A stretch of 64,000 nucleotides of DNA from Azomonas tarimensis (GTDB lineage: Bacteria; Pseudomonadota; Gammaproteobacteria; Pseudomonadales; Pseudomonadaceae): assembly GCF_042648805.1 (NCBI RefSeq), contig NZ_JBHRXZ010000018.1, positions 62,001-126,000 of the forward strand, in the 5' to 3' direction. The position numbers and the translations under genes were made by a program. Under the pieces are notes generated by a model that saw nothing but the letters and a program-made list of their open reading frames with translations, made no database searches and was not told the origin of the DNA. Shown here piece after piece: positions 9,806 through 18,969 of the stretch. Positions within the stretch are counted from its first letter, which is position 1. Each line of letters opens with the position of its first letter.

Positions 9806-10453
9806 ATGTTGACTGCCCTGCGCCGCGGCCTGCTGGTATTGCTGGCCATGCTTCCCCTGCTCGCCCAAGCGGCCAGCGAACCCCATCAGGTGATCCAGCG
9901 CACCACTGATGAATTGCTGGCTGACCTTGAACAGAACCGCGATCGCTACCGCCAGGATCCGGGAGCCTTCTATACGTCACTGGAGCAGATTCTGGGGCCG
10001 GTGGTGGATGCCGAAGGCATTTCTCGCAGCATCATGACCGTCAAGTATTCGCGTGCGGCCAGCCCCGAGCAGATGGCGCGTTTCCAGGAAAACTTCAAGC
10101 GCAGCCTGATGCAGTTCTACGGTAACGCGCTGCTGGAGTACAACAATCAGGAAATCCGCGTGCTGCCGCCGAGTGGCCGTCAGGACGCAGAGCGCACCAG
10201 CGTGGGCATGGAAGTGGTCGGCAATGGCGTCGTCTATCCGGTGTCCTACACCATGGTCAACCAGAACGGTCAGTGGCTCGTGCGCAACGTGATCATCAAT
10301 GGCATCAATGTCGGGCTGCTCTTTCGCGACCAGTTCGACAGCACCATGCGGCAGAATCGTGGCGACCTCGACGCGACCATCGATGGCTGGGCGCGGGTAG
10401 TGGCAGAGACCAGCGAAACCACCACTGGCCAGCAGACAACCGGTAATGAGTGA
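9806..10453 (+). CDS. mlaC: MlaC, periplasmic phospholipid-binding protein
   Basis: 215 residues from the ATG at 9806, which follows GAGGA at 8-nt spacing and begins MLTALRRGLLVLLAMLPLLA, a good signal peptide ending AQA. An alternative ATG at 9791 overlaps the mlaD stop and cannot be excluded. The mature protein is a Tol-Tol-Ttg2-type lipid shuttle between the MlaA-porin complex and MlaD. It overlaps mlaB by 8 bp. Confidence 0.92.
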   Translation: MLTALRRGLLVLLAMLPLLAQAASEPHQVIQRTTDELLADLEQNRDRYRQDPGAFYTSLEQILGPVVDAEGISRSIMTVKYSRAASPEQMARFQENFKRSLMQFYGNALLEYNNQEIRVLPPSGRQDAERTSVGMEVVGNGVVYPVSYTMVNQNGQWLVRNVIINGINVGLLFRDQFDSTMRQNRGDLDATIDGWARVVAETSETTTGQQTTGNE

Positions 10454-10754
10454 GGCCAGTGTCAGGCTCGGCGAGGCGGGCGAACTGCGCCTCGCCGGCG
10501 TGCTCGACTACCGCACTGGCCCGGCCCTGCGCGAGGCGGGACGAAAGCTGATCGCGTCGGCTGGCGCGAGTGGTTTGCGTATCGATTGCGGCGAGGTCGA
10601 AAAGTCCAGCAGTGTCGGAATTTCCCTGCTGTTGGCTTTCTTGCGCGACGTCGGGGAGCAGGACGGCGAGGCACGGATCGCCAACCTGCCGCAGGATATG
10701 CGGGAGATAGCCCGGGTCACGGGCCTTCTCGACCTGCTCCCGCTGGAAGGCTGA
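10446..10754 (+). CDS. mlaB: MlaB, STAS-domain subunit of the Mla complex
   Basis: 102 residues with a STAS fold; the conserved stretch is CGEVEKSSSVGISLLLAFLRDVG. MlaB binds MlaF in the cytoplasm and is needed for assembly and ATPase activity. It is the last gene of mlaFEDCB and is followed at once by an intrinsic terminator. Confidence 0.92.
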   Translation: MSEASVRLGEAGELRLAGVLDYRTGPALREAGRKLIASAGASGLRIDCGEVEKSSSVGISLLLAFLRDVGEQDGEARIANLPQDMREIARVTGLLDLLPLEG

Positions 10755-10756
10755 GC

Positions 10757-10785
10757 GGCAGGCTTCGCAGCCTGCCTCCTTTTTT
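10757..10785 (+). terminator. Intrinsic terminator after mlaB
   Basis: GGCAGGC (10757-10763), a TTCGCA loop, then GCCTGCC (10770-10776), followed by TCC and a T-run. It ends the mla transcript just before ibaG, so ibaG and murA need their own promoter or read-through. Confidence 0.85.
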
Positions 10786-10825
10786 GTATGATGCCGGGCG
10801 TCCGGTTGCCCATCGAGGATTGAAC

Positions 10826-11065
10826 ATGCAGGCCGCAGAAGTGAAGAACTTCCTGGAAGAAAAGATCCCGGAAGCCCGTTTCGAGGTGGAAGGTGAAGGC
10901 TGCAATTTCCAGCTGAACGTGATCAGCGACGAGCTGGCCGGCATGAGCCCGGTCAAGCGCCAGCAGCAGATCTACGCACACCTGAATCCATGGATTCTCG
11001 ATGGCAGCATCCATGCCGTGACCATGAAATTCTTCAGTCAGGGTGAGTGGCCGCAGCCGGCCTGA
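10826..11065 (+). CDS. ibaG: IbaG, BolA-family protein
   Basis: 79 residues starting MQAAEVKNFLEEKIPEARFE, with the BolA-like segment SPVKRQQQIYAHL. IbaG-type BolA proteins pair with monothiol glutaredoxins in iron-sulfur trafficking and affect acid tolerance and envelope integrity. The start at 10826 follows a GAGGAT ribosome site. Position between mla and murA is conserved in Pseudomonas. The gene ends before a hairpin in the gap to murA. Confidence 0.92.
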   Translation: MQAAEVKNFLEEKIPEARFEVEGEGCNFQLNVISDELAGMSPVKRQQQIYAHLNPWILDGSIHAVTMKFFSQGEWPQPA

Positions 11066-11086
11066 CCATCACCGACGCTTTCCCCA

Positions 11087-11119
11087 CCGCGCCCCCGCCC
11101 TGGCGGGAGGCGCGGTTTT
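11087..11119 (+). terminator. Hairpin with short T-run between ibaG and murA
   Basis: CCGCGCC-CCCGCC pairs with the following GGCGGGA-GGCGCGG with one mismatch, and then TTTT. It looks like a terminator or attenuator for ibaG transcripts, 35 bp before the murA ATG. Confidence 0.55.
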
Positions 11120-11153
11120 GACGCTTACCGCGCGCGCGGGCAACGGAACACTC

Positions 11154-12419
11154 ATGGACAAACTGATGATAACCGGCGGCGCTCGCCTCGATGGCGAGAT
11201 CCGCATTTCCGGTGCGAAGAACTCTGCCCTGCCGATCCTGGCCGCCACGCTGTTGGCGGACACCCCGGTCACGGTATGCAATCTTCCCCATCTGCACGAC
11301 ATCACCACCATGATCGAGCTGTTCGGCCGCATGGGCGTACAGCCGGTGATCGACGAAAAGCTCAGCGTGGAGGTGGACGCCAGCGCCATCAAGACCCTGG
11401 TGGCACCCTACGAGCTGGTCAAGACCATGCGTGCCTCGATCCTGGTGCTCGGTCCCATGGTGGCGCGCTTCGGTGAAGCCGAGGTGGCCTTGCCTGGTGG
11501 CTGCGCCATCGGCTCGCGACCGGTTGACCTGCATATCCGTGGCCTCGAGGCCATGGGCGCGCAGATCGAAGTGGAAGGCGGCTACATCAAGGCCAAGACG
11601 CCGCCCGGTGGGCTGCGCGGTGCGCATTTCTTCTTCGATACGGTAAGTGTCACCGGTACCGAAAACGTGATGATGGCCGCCGCCCTGGCCAATGGCCGCA
11701 GCGTGCTCGAAAACGCCGCCCGCGAGCCTGAGGTCATCGACCTGGCGAACTTCCTCAATGCCATGGGTGCCAAGGTGTCTGGCGCAGGTACCGCGACCAT
11801 CACCATCGACGGCGTCAAGCGCCTCGGTGGTGGTCGTTACAACGTCATGCCCGACCGGATCGAGACCGGCACCTATCTGGTGGCCGCAGCTGCGACCGGA
11901 GGCCGGGTCAAGCTCAAGGACACCGATCCTTCGATTCTCGAGGCGGTCCTGCTCAAGCTCGAGGAGGCCGGTGCCCATATCAGTACCGGCCCGAACTGGA
12001 TCGAGCTGAACATGAAGGGCAACCGGCCGAAAGCCGTCAATGTGCGAACCGCACCTTACCCTGCGTTTCCGACCGATATGCAGGCCCAGTTCATCTCCCT
12101 GAACGCGGTGGCCGAAGGCACCGGCACGGTGATCGAGACGGTGTTCGAGAACCGCTTCATGCACGTCTACGAGATGAACCGCATGGGTGCGCATATCCAG
12201 GTCGAAGGCAATACCGCCATCGTCACCGGAGTCGACCACCTCAAGGGCGCACCCGTGATGGCGACCGACCTGCGGGCCTCGGCGAGCCTGGTGATCGCCG
12301 GTCTCGTGGCTGAAGGCGATACGCTGATCGATCGCATCTACCACATCGACCGTGGTTACGAATGCATCGAGGAGAAGCTGCAGCTGCTCGGCGCCAAGAT
12401 ACGCCGGATCCCGGGCTGA
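11154..12419 (+). CDS. murA: UDP-N-acetylglucosamine 1-carboxyvinyltransferase
   Basis: 421 residues, the usual MurA length. The start at 11154 gives MDKLMITGG and the catalytic loop cysteine is Cys117 in GGCAIGSRPVDLH, the residue attacked by fosfomycin; Lys22 in the AKNSALP motif is also present. MurA transfers enolpyruvate from PEP to UDP-GlcNAc, the first committed step of peptidoglycan synthesis. It is followed by hisG after 50 bp. Confidence 0.97.
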   Translation: MDKLMITGGARLDGEIRISGAKNSALPILAATLLADTPVTVCNLPHLHDITTMIELFGRMGVQPVIDEKLSVEVDASAIKTLVAPYELVKTMRASILVLGPMVARFGEAEVALPGGCAIGSRPVDLHIRGLEAMGAQIEVEGGYIKAKTPPGGLRGAHFFFDTVSVTGTENVMMAAALANGRSVLENAAREPEVIDLANFLNAMGAKVSGAGTATITIDGVKRLGGGRYNVMPDRIETGTYLVAAAATGGRVKLKDTDPSILEAVLLKLEEAGAHISTGPNWIELNMKGNRPKAVNVRTAPYPAFPTDMQAQFISLNAVAEGTGTVIETVFENRFMHVYEMNRMGAHIQVEGNTAIVTGVDHLKGAPVMATDLRASASLVIAGLVAEGDTLIDRIYHIDRGYECIEEKLQLLGAKIRRIPG

Positions 12420-12469
12420 CCAGCCGGCCGCCCGGCCAGGGCGCAATGTCTAGACCAAGGAATATCGCA

Positions 12470-13105
12470 ATGCTCACCATCGCCTTGTCGAAAGGCCGCA
12501 TCCTCGATGACACCCTGCCGTTGCTGGCCGAGGCGGGCATCGTGCCGACCGAGAACCCGGACAAGAGTCGCAAGCTGATCATCCCCACCACGCAGGAAGA
12601 CGTGCGCCTGCTGATCGTGCGGGCCACCGACGTGCCCACTTATGTGGAAAACGGAGCGGCGGACCTGGGCGTGGCGGGCAAGGACGTGCTGATGGAGTTC
12701 GCCGGGCAGGGTCTCTACGAGCCGCTCGACCTGCAGATAGCCCGTTGCAAGCTGATGACCGCCGGCAAGGTGGGAGCTGCCTCCCCCAGGGGACGATTGC
12801 GGGTCGCCACCAAGTTCGTCAATGTCGCCAAGCGCTACTATGCCGAGCAGGGGCGCCAGGTCGACATCATCAAGCTTTACGGCTCGATGGAGCTGGCGCC
12901 ACTGGTGGGCCTGGCCGACAAGATCATCGACGTGGTCGACACTGGCAACACCCTGCGCGCCAACGGCCTGGAACCCCAGGAGCTGATTGCCCACATCAGC
13001 TCCCGACTGGTGGTGAACAAGGCCTCCATGAAGATGCAGCATGCCCGCATCCAGGCGCTGATCGACACCCTTGGCCGCGCCGTCGAGTCCCGCCAGCACC
13101 CTTGA
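12470..13105 (+). CDS. hisG: ATP phosphoribosyltransferase, short form
   Basis: 211 residues from the ATG at 12470 after AAGGA; begins MLTIALSKGRI. This is the short HisG, which lacks the C-terminal regulatory domain and needs HisZ (elsewhere) for activity and histidine feedback. The PRPP-binding segment DVVDTGNTLRANGL is intact. It catalyses the first step of histidine synthesis. Confidence 0.96.
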   Translation: MLTIALSKGRILDDTLPLLAEAGIVPTENPDKSRKLIIPTTQEDVRLLIVRATDVPTYVENGAADLGVAGKDVLMEFAGQGLYEPLDLQIARCKLMTAGKVGAASPRGRLRVATKFVNVAKRYYAEQGRQVDIIKLYGSMELAPLVGLADKIIDVVDTGNTLRANGLEPQELIAHISSRLVVNKASMKMQHARIQALIDTLGRAVESRQHP

Positions 13106-13225
13106 CATCCCTGCGGCCAGCGCGCCGCAGGGCCTATCCATGTCATAGCGAAAATCTCGGGTGGCGACAGGGTAGGCTTGATAGAGTGGCTACCCGAGTC
13201 CATTGCCATTACACGAGGCTCTGCC

Positions 13226-14536
13226 ATGACCACGCCCTTCGCCATTCGCCGACTCCACGCTGCCGACCCGGATTTCGCACGCCATCTGGATCATCTGCTG
13301 AGCTGGGAAAGCGTGTCCGACGACGCGGTGAACGGCCGGGTGCTGGAAATCATCAAGGCCGTGCGTGAGCGAGGCGATGAGGCGCTGGTGGAATTTACCC
13401 AGCGCTTCGATGGTGTGCAGGCCACGACCATGGCAGAGCTCATCCTGCCGCGAGAGCGCCTGGAGCTCGCCCTGACCCGGATTTCCAGCGAGCAGCGCGA
13501 GGCATTGGAAAAGGCTGCCGAGCGCGTGCGGATCTATCACGAGCGGCAAAAGCAGGACTCCTGGACCTACACCGAGGCAGACGGCACCGTGCTCGGCCAG
13601 CAGGTCACCCCGCTGGACCGCGCCGGGCTCTATGTGCCAGGCGGCAAGGCGGCTTATCCATCCTCGGTCTTGATGAATGCCATCCCAGCCAAGGTGGCCG
13701 GTGTGCCCGAAGTAGTGATGGTGGTGCCGACGCCCAAGGGCGAGCTCAACGAGCTGGTCCTCGCCGCCGCCTGTGTCGCCGGGGTGGATCGCGTGTTCAC
13801 CATCGGCGGGGCGCAGGCGGTAGCAGCCCTGGCCTATGGTACTGAAAGCGTACCGCCGGTGGACAAGATCGTCGGCCCAGGCAACATCTATGTGGCGACT
13901 GCCAAGCGCCATGTGTTTGGCCAGGTGGGTATCGACATGATCGCCGGGCCGTCCGAAATCCTCGTGGTGTGCGATGGCGGGACCGATCCGGACTGGATAG
14001 CCATGGACCTGTTCTCCCAGGCCGAGCACGACGAAGATGCCCAGTCGATCCTGGTCAGCCCGGATGCCGCCTTCCTTGATCGCGTGGCCGAGAGCATTGA
14101 GCGCTTGCTGCCGACCATGGAACGTGCCGAGATCATCCGCACCTCCCTGCAGGCGCGCGGTGCTCTGATCCTGGTGGAGGACATGACGCAGGCCATGGCG
14201 GTGGCCAATCGCATCGCCCCGGAACACCTCGAACTGTCAGTCGCCGAGCCCGAGCGCTGGTTACCCGCGATCCGCCACGCCGGCGCGATCTTCATGGGGC
14301 GCTACACCGCCGAAGCCTTGGGTGACTACTGCGCCGGTCCTAACCACGTGCTGCCCACCTCCGGCACTGCGCGTTTCTCGTCGCCGCTCGGGGTGTACGA
14401 CTTCCAGAAGCGCTCCTCGATCATTCACTGCTCGGCCGAGGGCGCCTCGGGGCTGGGCAAGGTGGCTTCGGTGTTGAGTCGCGGCGAATCGCTGACCGCC
14501 CACGCGCGCAGCGCCGAATACCGTATTAAGGCGTAA
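13226..14536 (+). CDS. hisD: Histidinol dehydrogenase
   Basis: 436 residues from the ATG at 13226. Family motifs include YVPGGKAAYPSSVLMN, IDMIAGPSEILV and the zinc-site region DLFSQAEHDEDAQ. It oxidises histidinol to histidine in two NAD-dependent steps. It lies 120 bp after hisG and is separated from hisC by a 157-bp gap holding an inverted repeat. Confidence 0.97.
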   Translation: MTTPFAIRRLHAADPDFARHLDHLLSWESVSDDAVNGRVLEIIKAVRERGDEALVEFTQRFDGVQATTMAELILPRERLELALTRISSEQREALEKAAERVRIYHERQKQDSWTYTEADGTVLGQQVTPLDRAGLYVPGGKAAYPSSVLMNAIPAKVAGVPEVVMVVPTPKGELNELVLAAACVAGVDRVFTIGGAQAVAALAYGTESVPPVDKIVGPGNIYVATAKRHVFGQVGIDMIAGPSEILVVCDGGTDPDWIAMDLFSQAEHDEDAQSILVSPDAAFLDRVAESIERLLPTMERAEIIRTSLQARGALILVEDMTQAMAVANRIAPEHLELSVAEPERWLPAIRHAGAIFMGRYTAEALGDYCAGPNHVLPTSGTARFSSPLGVYDFQKRSSIIHCSAEGASGLGKVASVLSRGESLTAHARSAEYRIKA

Positions 14537-14554
14537 AAGCCGATAAAAGGCGCT

Positions 14555-14617
14555 GGAGGCTGAAGGCTGGAGGAGAAAGCGACGCAGGATCGCCTTTTCG
14601 TTCAGCCTTCAGCCTCC
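14555..14617. repeat. 15-bp inverted repeat in the hisD-hisC gap
   Basis: GGAGGCTGAAGGCTG (14555-14569) is matched by its exact complement CAGCCTTCAGCCTCC (14603-14617), with 33 bp between. A shorter pair, AAAAGGCG and CGCCTTTT, lies just around and inside it. The result is a large stem-loop within a his transcript. It resembles dispersed intergenic palindromes of pseudomonads; copy number cannot be judged from this window. Confidence 0.75.
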
Positions 14618-14693
14618 GGTGATCTACAGCCGATTCGCCTTCAGGCTACCGCGAGCGCCCGACAGGCATGTGTCGAAGATCCGAGGTTTTTCC

Positions 14694-15749
14694 ATGAGTC
14701 GTTTTTGGAGCCCTTTCGTCAAGGACCTGGTGCCCTATGTGCCGGGCGAGCAGCCGAAGCTGACCCGCCTGGTCAAGTTGAACACCAACGAGAATCCCTA
14801 CGGTCCTTCCCCCAAGGCCCTCGCCGCGATGCAGGCGGAGCTCAACGACAATCTGCGGTTGTATCCCGACCCCAACGGCGAGCGGCTCAAGCAGGCGGTT
14901 GCCGATTACTACGGGGTCAACGTCGCTCAGGTATTCGTGGGCAACGGCTCGGACGAGGTGCTGGCACATGCTTTCCACGGCCTGTTCCAGCACGGACGGC
15001 CGCTGCTGTTTCCGGACATCACCTACAGCTTCTACCCGGTCTATTGCGGACTCTATGGCATCGAGCCAGATATCGTGCCGTTGGATGAAACGTTCCAGAT
15101 CCGTCCCGAAGACTACCGGCGGCCCAATGGCGGCATCATCTTTCCCAATCCCAACGCGCCGACTGGCTGCCTGCTGCCGCTGGAGTTGATCGAGCAGATC
15201 CTCCAGGCCAATCCCGACTCGGTGGTGCTGGTGGATGAGGCCTATGTGGATTTCGGCGGCGATACCGCCATCGCGCTGGTCGACCGCTACCCGAACCTGC
15301 TGGTCACCCAGACCCTGTCCAAGTCGCGTTCGCTGGCCGGGTTGCGGGTGGGCATCGCGGTCGGCCATCCCGATCTGATCGAGGCGCTGGAGCGGATCAA
15401 GAACAGCTTCAACTCCTACCCGCTGGATCGCGTGGCCATCGCTGGAGCCGCTGCTGCCTTCGAGGATCGCGAGTATTTCGCCGGGACCTGTCAGGCCGTG
15501 ATTGACAGCCGCCGCCAACTGGTCTCCGAACTCGACGCCCTGGGCTTTACCACTCTGCCATCGACGGCCAACTTCATCTTTACCCGCCATCCGGGCCATG
15601 ATGCCGCTCGGCTCGTTGCCGCATTGCGCGAGCAGGGCGTGATTGTCAGGCACTTCAAACTGCCGCGTATCGAGCAGTTCCTGCGCATCACCATCGGCAC
15701 GCCGGAGCAGAATGCGGCGCTGGTGGCCGCACTCGGGGCGTTGGTTTGA
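14694..15749 (+). CDS. hisC: Histidinol-phosphate aminotransferase
   Basis: 351 residues from the ATG at 14694 (MSRFWSPFVKDLVPYVPGEQ). A fold-type I PLP enzyme; the cofactor lysine lies in TLSKSRSLAGLRVG, and LNTNENPYGPSP is the usual substrate-binding start. It converts imidazole-acetol phosphate and glutamate to histidinol phosphate. It converges on algW across a G+C-rich hairpin. Confidence 0.96.
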   Translation: MSRFWSPFVKDLVPYVPGEQPKLTRLVKLNTNENPYGPSPKALAAMQAELNDNLRLYPDPNGERLKQAVADYYGVNVAQVFVGNGSDEVLAHAFHGLFQHGRPLLFPDITYSFYPVYCGLYGIEPDIVPLDETFQIRPEDYRRPNGGIIFPNPNAPTGCLLPLELIEQILQANPDSVVLVDEAYVDFGGDTAIALVDRYPNLLVTQTLSKSRSLAGLRVGIAVGHPDLIEALERIKNSFNSYPLDRVAIAGAAAAFEDREYFAGTCQAVIDSRRQLVSELDALGFTTLPSTANFIFTRHPGHDAARLVAALREQGVIVRHFKLPRIEQFLRITIGTPEQNAALVAALGALV

Positions 15750-15761
15750 TCCGCTTCACTG

Positions 15762-15779
15762 GGGGCGATCTGCCGCCCC
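15762..15779. terminator. Convergent hairpin between hisC and algW
   Basis: GGGGCG, a 6-nt loop, then CGCCCC, ending at the algW stop codon. The perfect 6-bp G+C stem sits at the meeting point of two converging genes. No U-run is present. Confidence 0.4.
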
Positions 15780-16945
15780 TAGCGTTCTTCCTTGAGGATC
15801 TGCGGGCGCATGCCGACTTCCGCCTTGAGCGTCAGCGGCTTGTTGTTGCGCATGATGCGAATGTCGATGATGTCGCCTGGCCGCGCCCGCGCCACCTGGT
15901 TCATCGAGGAGCGGCCGTCGCTGGCCTCGGCGCCGTCGATGCTCAGAATCACGTCCCCCGGCTGGAGCCCGGCGCGCGCTGCGGGCCCGTCAGCATAGGC
16001 CCCGGCGACCACGATACCCTGGCGGCCCTGCAGACCGTACGACTCGGCGAGCTCGGAGGTCAATGATTGCACTTCCACGCCGAGCCAGCCGCGGATCACC
16101 TGGCCATGCTCGATGATCGATTGCATGACCTCCAGGGCCAACTTGACCGGTATCGCGAAGCCGATGCCCTGCGAGCCACCGGACTCGGAGATGATCGCGG
16201 TATTGATACCGATCAGGTTGCCGCTGGCATCTACCAGCGCGCCCCCCGAATTGCCCCGGTTGATCGCTGCATCGGTCTGGATGAAGTCTTCGTAGGTATT
16301 GAGGCCGAGCTGATTGCGCCCGGTGGCGCTGATGATACCCATGGTCACCGTCTGACCGACGCCGAACGGGTTGCCGATGGCCAGCGCCACGTCGCCGGTA
16401 CGGATGTCGTCCGAACGCCCGATGGTGATGGCCGGGAGCTCCTGCAGGTCGACCTGCAGCACCGCGAGGTCGGTTTCAGGATCGCTGCCGATGACCCGCG
16501 CCAGGGTTTCCCGGCCATCACGCAACGCCACCACAATCTGATCGGCGTTGGCGGTGACGTGGTTGTTGGTCAGCAGGTAGCCGTCCGGGCTCATGATCAC
16601 CGCCGAGCCTAGGCTCGACTCGATGCGCCGTTGCCGCGGCGGATTGTCGGCGAAGAAGCGCTGGAAGGTGGGATCATTCTCCAGGTTCGGCCCGGCCGGG
16701 TTCGGTACCATCTTGGCCGTATAGAGGTTGGCGACCGCGGGCGCCGCGCTGCTGACAGCCTGGGCATAAGAGTAGGGCTGCGCCTGCTGCAGGCCGAGCG
16801 GCGGCGCCTGCTGCAGGCGATAGGCTGGCTGCTGTCCGAGACCCACCCAGTGGGGATAGCGCTGGATGATCAACAGGGCCACCAGGAGACCGGCCACCAG
16901 TGGCCAGCCGAAATAGCGCAGGGCGTTCACCATCGACTTCTTCAT
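15779..16945 (-). CDS. algW: AlgW/DegS-type periplasmic serine protease
   Basis: About 388 residues from the ATG at 16945; an ATG at 16933 (MVNALRYFGWP) is equally plausible. One N-terminal membrane anchor, then a trypsin-like domain with His in LTNNHVTAN, Asp in ETDLAVLQVD and Ser in RGNSGGALVD, then one C-terminal PDZ domain. In Pseudomonas AlgW senses misfolded outer-membrane proteins and cleaves the anti-sigma factor MucA, freeing AlgU. A single PDZ domain and a membrane anchor argue for the DegS/AlgW type, not DegP. Confidence 0.92.
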   Translation of the reverse strand: MKKSMVNALRYFGWPLVAGLLVALLIIQRYPHWVGLGQQPAYRLQQAPPLGLQQAQPYSYAQAVSSAAPAVANLYTAKMVPNPAGPNLENDPTFQRFFADNPPRQRRIESSLGSAVIMSPDGYLLTNNHVTANADQIVVALRDGRETLARVIGSDPETDLAVLQVDLQELPAITIGRSDDIRTGDVALAIGNPFGVGQTVTMGIISATGRNQLGLNTYEDFIQTDAAINRGNSGGALVDASGNLIGINTAIISESGGSQGIGFAIPVKLALEVMQSIIEHGQVIRGWLGVEVQSLTSELAESYGLQGRQGIVVAGAYADGPAARAGLQPGDVILSIDGAEASDGRSSMNQVARARPGDIIDIRIMRNNKPLTLKAEVGMRPQILKEER

Positions 16946-17055
16946 CCAGACAAGGTTGCGGGCGCGCCAGGCACCCCTTAACGTGGCGGGCATTATACGA
17001 GTTGCGTGACGGTTGCGAGGGGCATCCTTGCGCGCGCGCTTTTCCGGAGATGTCC

Positions 17056-17814
17056 ATGCCCATCGCCCTGACCGAACTGGTCGCCGAGACCGATCGTTAC
17101 CTCAATGCCTCGAAAATTGCCGACTACTGTCCCAACGGGCTGCAGGTCGAGGGGAGGGTGCAGGTGCGGCGCATCGTCAGCGGCGTCACTGCCAGCCAGG
17201 CGTTGCTCGACGCCGCCGTCGAACAGGGTGCCGATGTGGTGTTGGTCCACCACGGCTACTTCTGGAAGAACGAAGATCCGCGCGTGGTGGGCATGAAAGG
17301 GCGTCGTCTGAAGACCCTGCTGGTCCATGACATCAGCCTGTTGGCTTATCACCTGCCGCTGGACGTGCACCCCGAGGTCGGAAACAACGTTCAGCTGGCG
17401 CAATTGCTGGGACTGCAGGTCGATGGCTTGCTGGAGCCGGACGATCCGAAGTCGGTGGGTCTGGTGGGAAGCCTGCCGGCCAACATGATGCCCGCTGAGT
17501 TTGCCGAGCACCTCCAGCGGACACTGGGCCGCCAGCCGCTGACGATCGAGGGTGATCGCCCGATCCGTCGGGTCGCCTGGTGCACGGGCGGAGCCCAGGG
17601 CTACATCGAAAAGGCCGTGGCCATTGGCGCAGACGCCTACCTGACGGGCGAAGCCTCGGAACCCACCGTCCATGTCGCCCGGGAAACAGGTCTGAGCTTC
17701 TATGCCGCCGGCCATCACGCCACCGAACGCTACGGCGTCCACGCGTTGGGCGAGTGGATGGCCGAGCGGTTCGGAATCGAGCATCGATTCGTTGATATTG
17801 ATAATCCGGTTTGA
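17056..17814 (+). CDS. Nif3-like dinuclear metal-centre protein (YbgI family)
   Basis: 252 residues from the ATG at 17056, 8 nt after GGAG; an ATG two codons earlier is possible. Histidines expected to bind metal appear in VLVHHGYFWK, YHLPLDVH and AGHHATERYG. Members are hexameric toroids often labelled GTP cyclohydrolase 1 type 2 homolog, but their cellular role is unsettled. Its place between algW and cysD is conserved in Pseudomonas. Confidence 0.93.
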   Translation: MPIALTELVAETDRYLNASKIADYCPNGLQVEGRVQVRRIVSGVTASQALLDAAVEQGADVVLVHHGYFWKNEDPRVVGMKGRRLKTLLVHDISLLAYHLPLDVHPEVGNNVQLAQLLGLQVDGLLEPDDPKSVGLVGSLPANMMPAEFAEHLQRTLGRQPLTIEGDRPIRRVAWCTGGAQGYIEKAVAIGADAYLTGEASEPTVHVARETGLSFYAAGHHATERYGVHALGEWMAERFGIEHRFVDIDNPV

Positions 17815-17948
17815 TCGGGGAGTCGGGGAGCTGGAAGCCGGCGCCGGCAGGGTTTTCTGGGTGGGGCTTTCGCAGGAGGGGCCTTGACTCGGCGTTCCTG
17901 AATTTTTACTTCAGGCTTCAGGCATTCATATATCTATTCCGTTTACGT

Positions 17949-17969
17949 CTAAGCGCTCCCCCTGCTTAG
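17949..17969. promoter_or_regulatory. Operator-like dyad upstream of cysD
   Basis: CTAAGC and GCTTAG form a perfect 6-bp inverted repeat with a 9-nt spacer, about 70 bp before cysD, next to an A+T-rich stretch at 17925-17945. In proteobacteria cysD operons are activated by CysB; whether this dyad is a CysB site is inference. The same 225-bp gap also holds a GCCGGCGCCGGC palindrome at about 17836 that may end the nif3-like transcript. Confidence 0.35.
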
Positions 17970-18039
17970 AACCCGGCGCCATGGTAAAGTGTGCGTAATC
18001 TCGGCCTGCCGGCCGTCATCTGCCATTCGTGAGTAGCCC

Positions 18040-18957
18040 ATGGTCGACAAACTGACGCATTTGAAGGAACTGGAGGCGGAAAGCATCCACATCATTCGTG
18101 AGGTGGCCGCCGAGTTCGACAATCCCGTGATGCTCTATTCCATCGGCAAGGATTCCGCTGTGATGCTGCATCTGGCGCGCAAGGCCTTCTTTCCAGGCAA
18201 GCTGCCGTTTCCGGTGCTCCACGTCGACACCCGCTGGAAGTTCCAGGAGATGTACCGCTTCCGCGAGAAGATGGTCAGCGAGATGGGGCTCGACCTGCTC
18301 ACCCACATCAACCCCGACGGGGTCGCCCAAGACATGAATCCCTTCACCTACGGCAGTGCCAAGCACACCGACGTGATGAAGACCGAGGGGCTCAAGCAGG
18401 CGCTGGACAAGTACGGCTTCGACGCTGCCTTCGGCGGGGCCCGCCGTGACGAAGAGAAGTCCCGTGCCAAGGAGCGCGTCTACTCGTTCCGTGACAACAA
18501 GCACCGCTGGGACCCGAAGAACCAGCGTCCCGAGCTGTGGAACGTTTACAACGGCAAGGTGAAAAAGGGCGAGTCGATTCGCGTGTTCCCGCTGTCGAAC
18601 TGGACCGAGCTGGACATCTGGCAATACATCTACCTGGAACAGATCCCGATCGTGCCGCTGTACTTCGCCGCCGAGCGCGAGGTCATCGAGAAGAACGGCA
18701 CCCTGATCATGATCGACGACGAGCGCATCCTCGAGCACCTGACCGACGAGGAAAAGGCACGGATCACCAAGAAGATGGTCCGCTTCCGCACCCTCGGCTG
18801 CTACCCCCTGACCGGCGCGGTCGAGTCCGATGCCGCGACCTTGCCTGACATCATCCAGGAAATGCTGCTGACCAAGACGTCGGAGCGGCAGGGGCGGGTG
18901 ATCGACCATGATCAGGCCGGCTCGATGGAAGAAAAGAAACGCCAGGGTTATTTCTGA
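18040..18957 (+). CDS. cysD: Sulfate adenylyltransferase small subunit
   Basis: 305 residues of the PAPS-reductase-like ATP pyrophosphatase family; the PP-loop is SIGKDSAVMLHL, and KTEGLKQAL and FGGARRDEEKSRAKER are family markers. With CysN it makes adenosine 5'-phosphosulfate from ATP and sulfate. It is followed after 12 bp by cysNC. Confidence 0.97.
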   Translation: MVDKLTHLKELEAESIHIIREVAAEFDNPVMLYSIGKDSAVMLHLARKAFFPGKLPFPVLHVDTRWKFQEMYRFREKMVSEMGLDLLTHINPDGVAQDMNPFTYGSAKHTDVMKTEGLKQALDKYGFDAAFGGARRDEEKSRAKERVYSFRDNKHRWDPKNQRPELWNVYNGKVKKGESIRVFPLSNWTELDIWQYIYLEQIPIVPLYFAAEREVIEKNGTLIMIDDERILEHLTDEEKARITKKMVRFRTLGCYPLTGAVESDAATLPDIIQEMLLTKTSERQGRVIDHDQAGSMEEKKRQGYF

Positions 18958-18969
18958 GGATCACGCACA

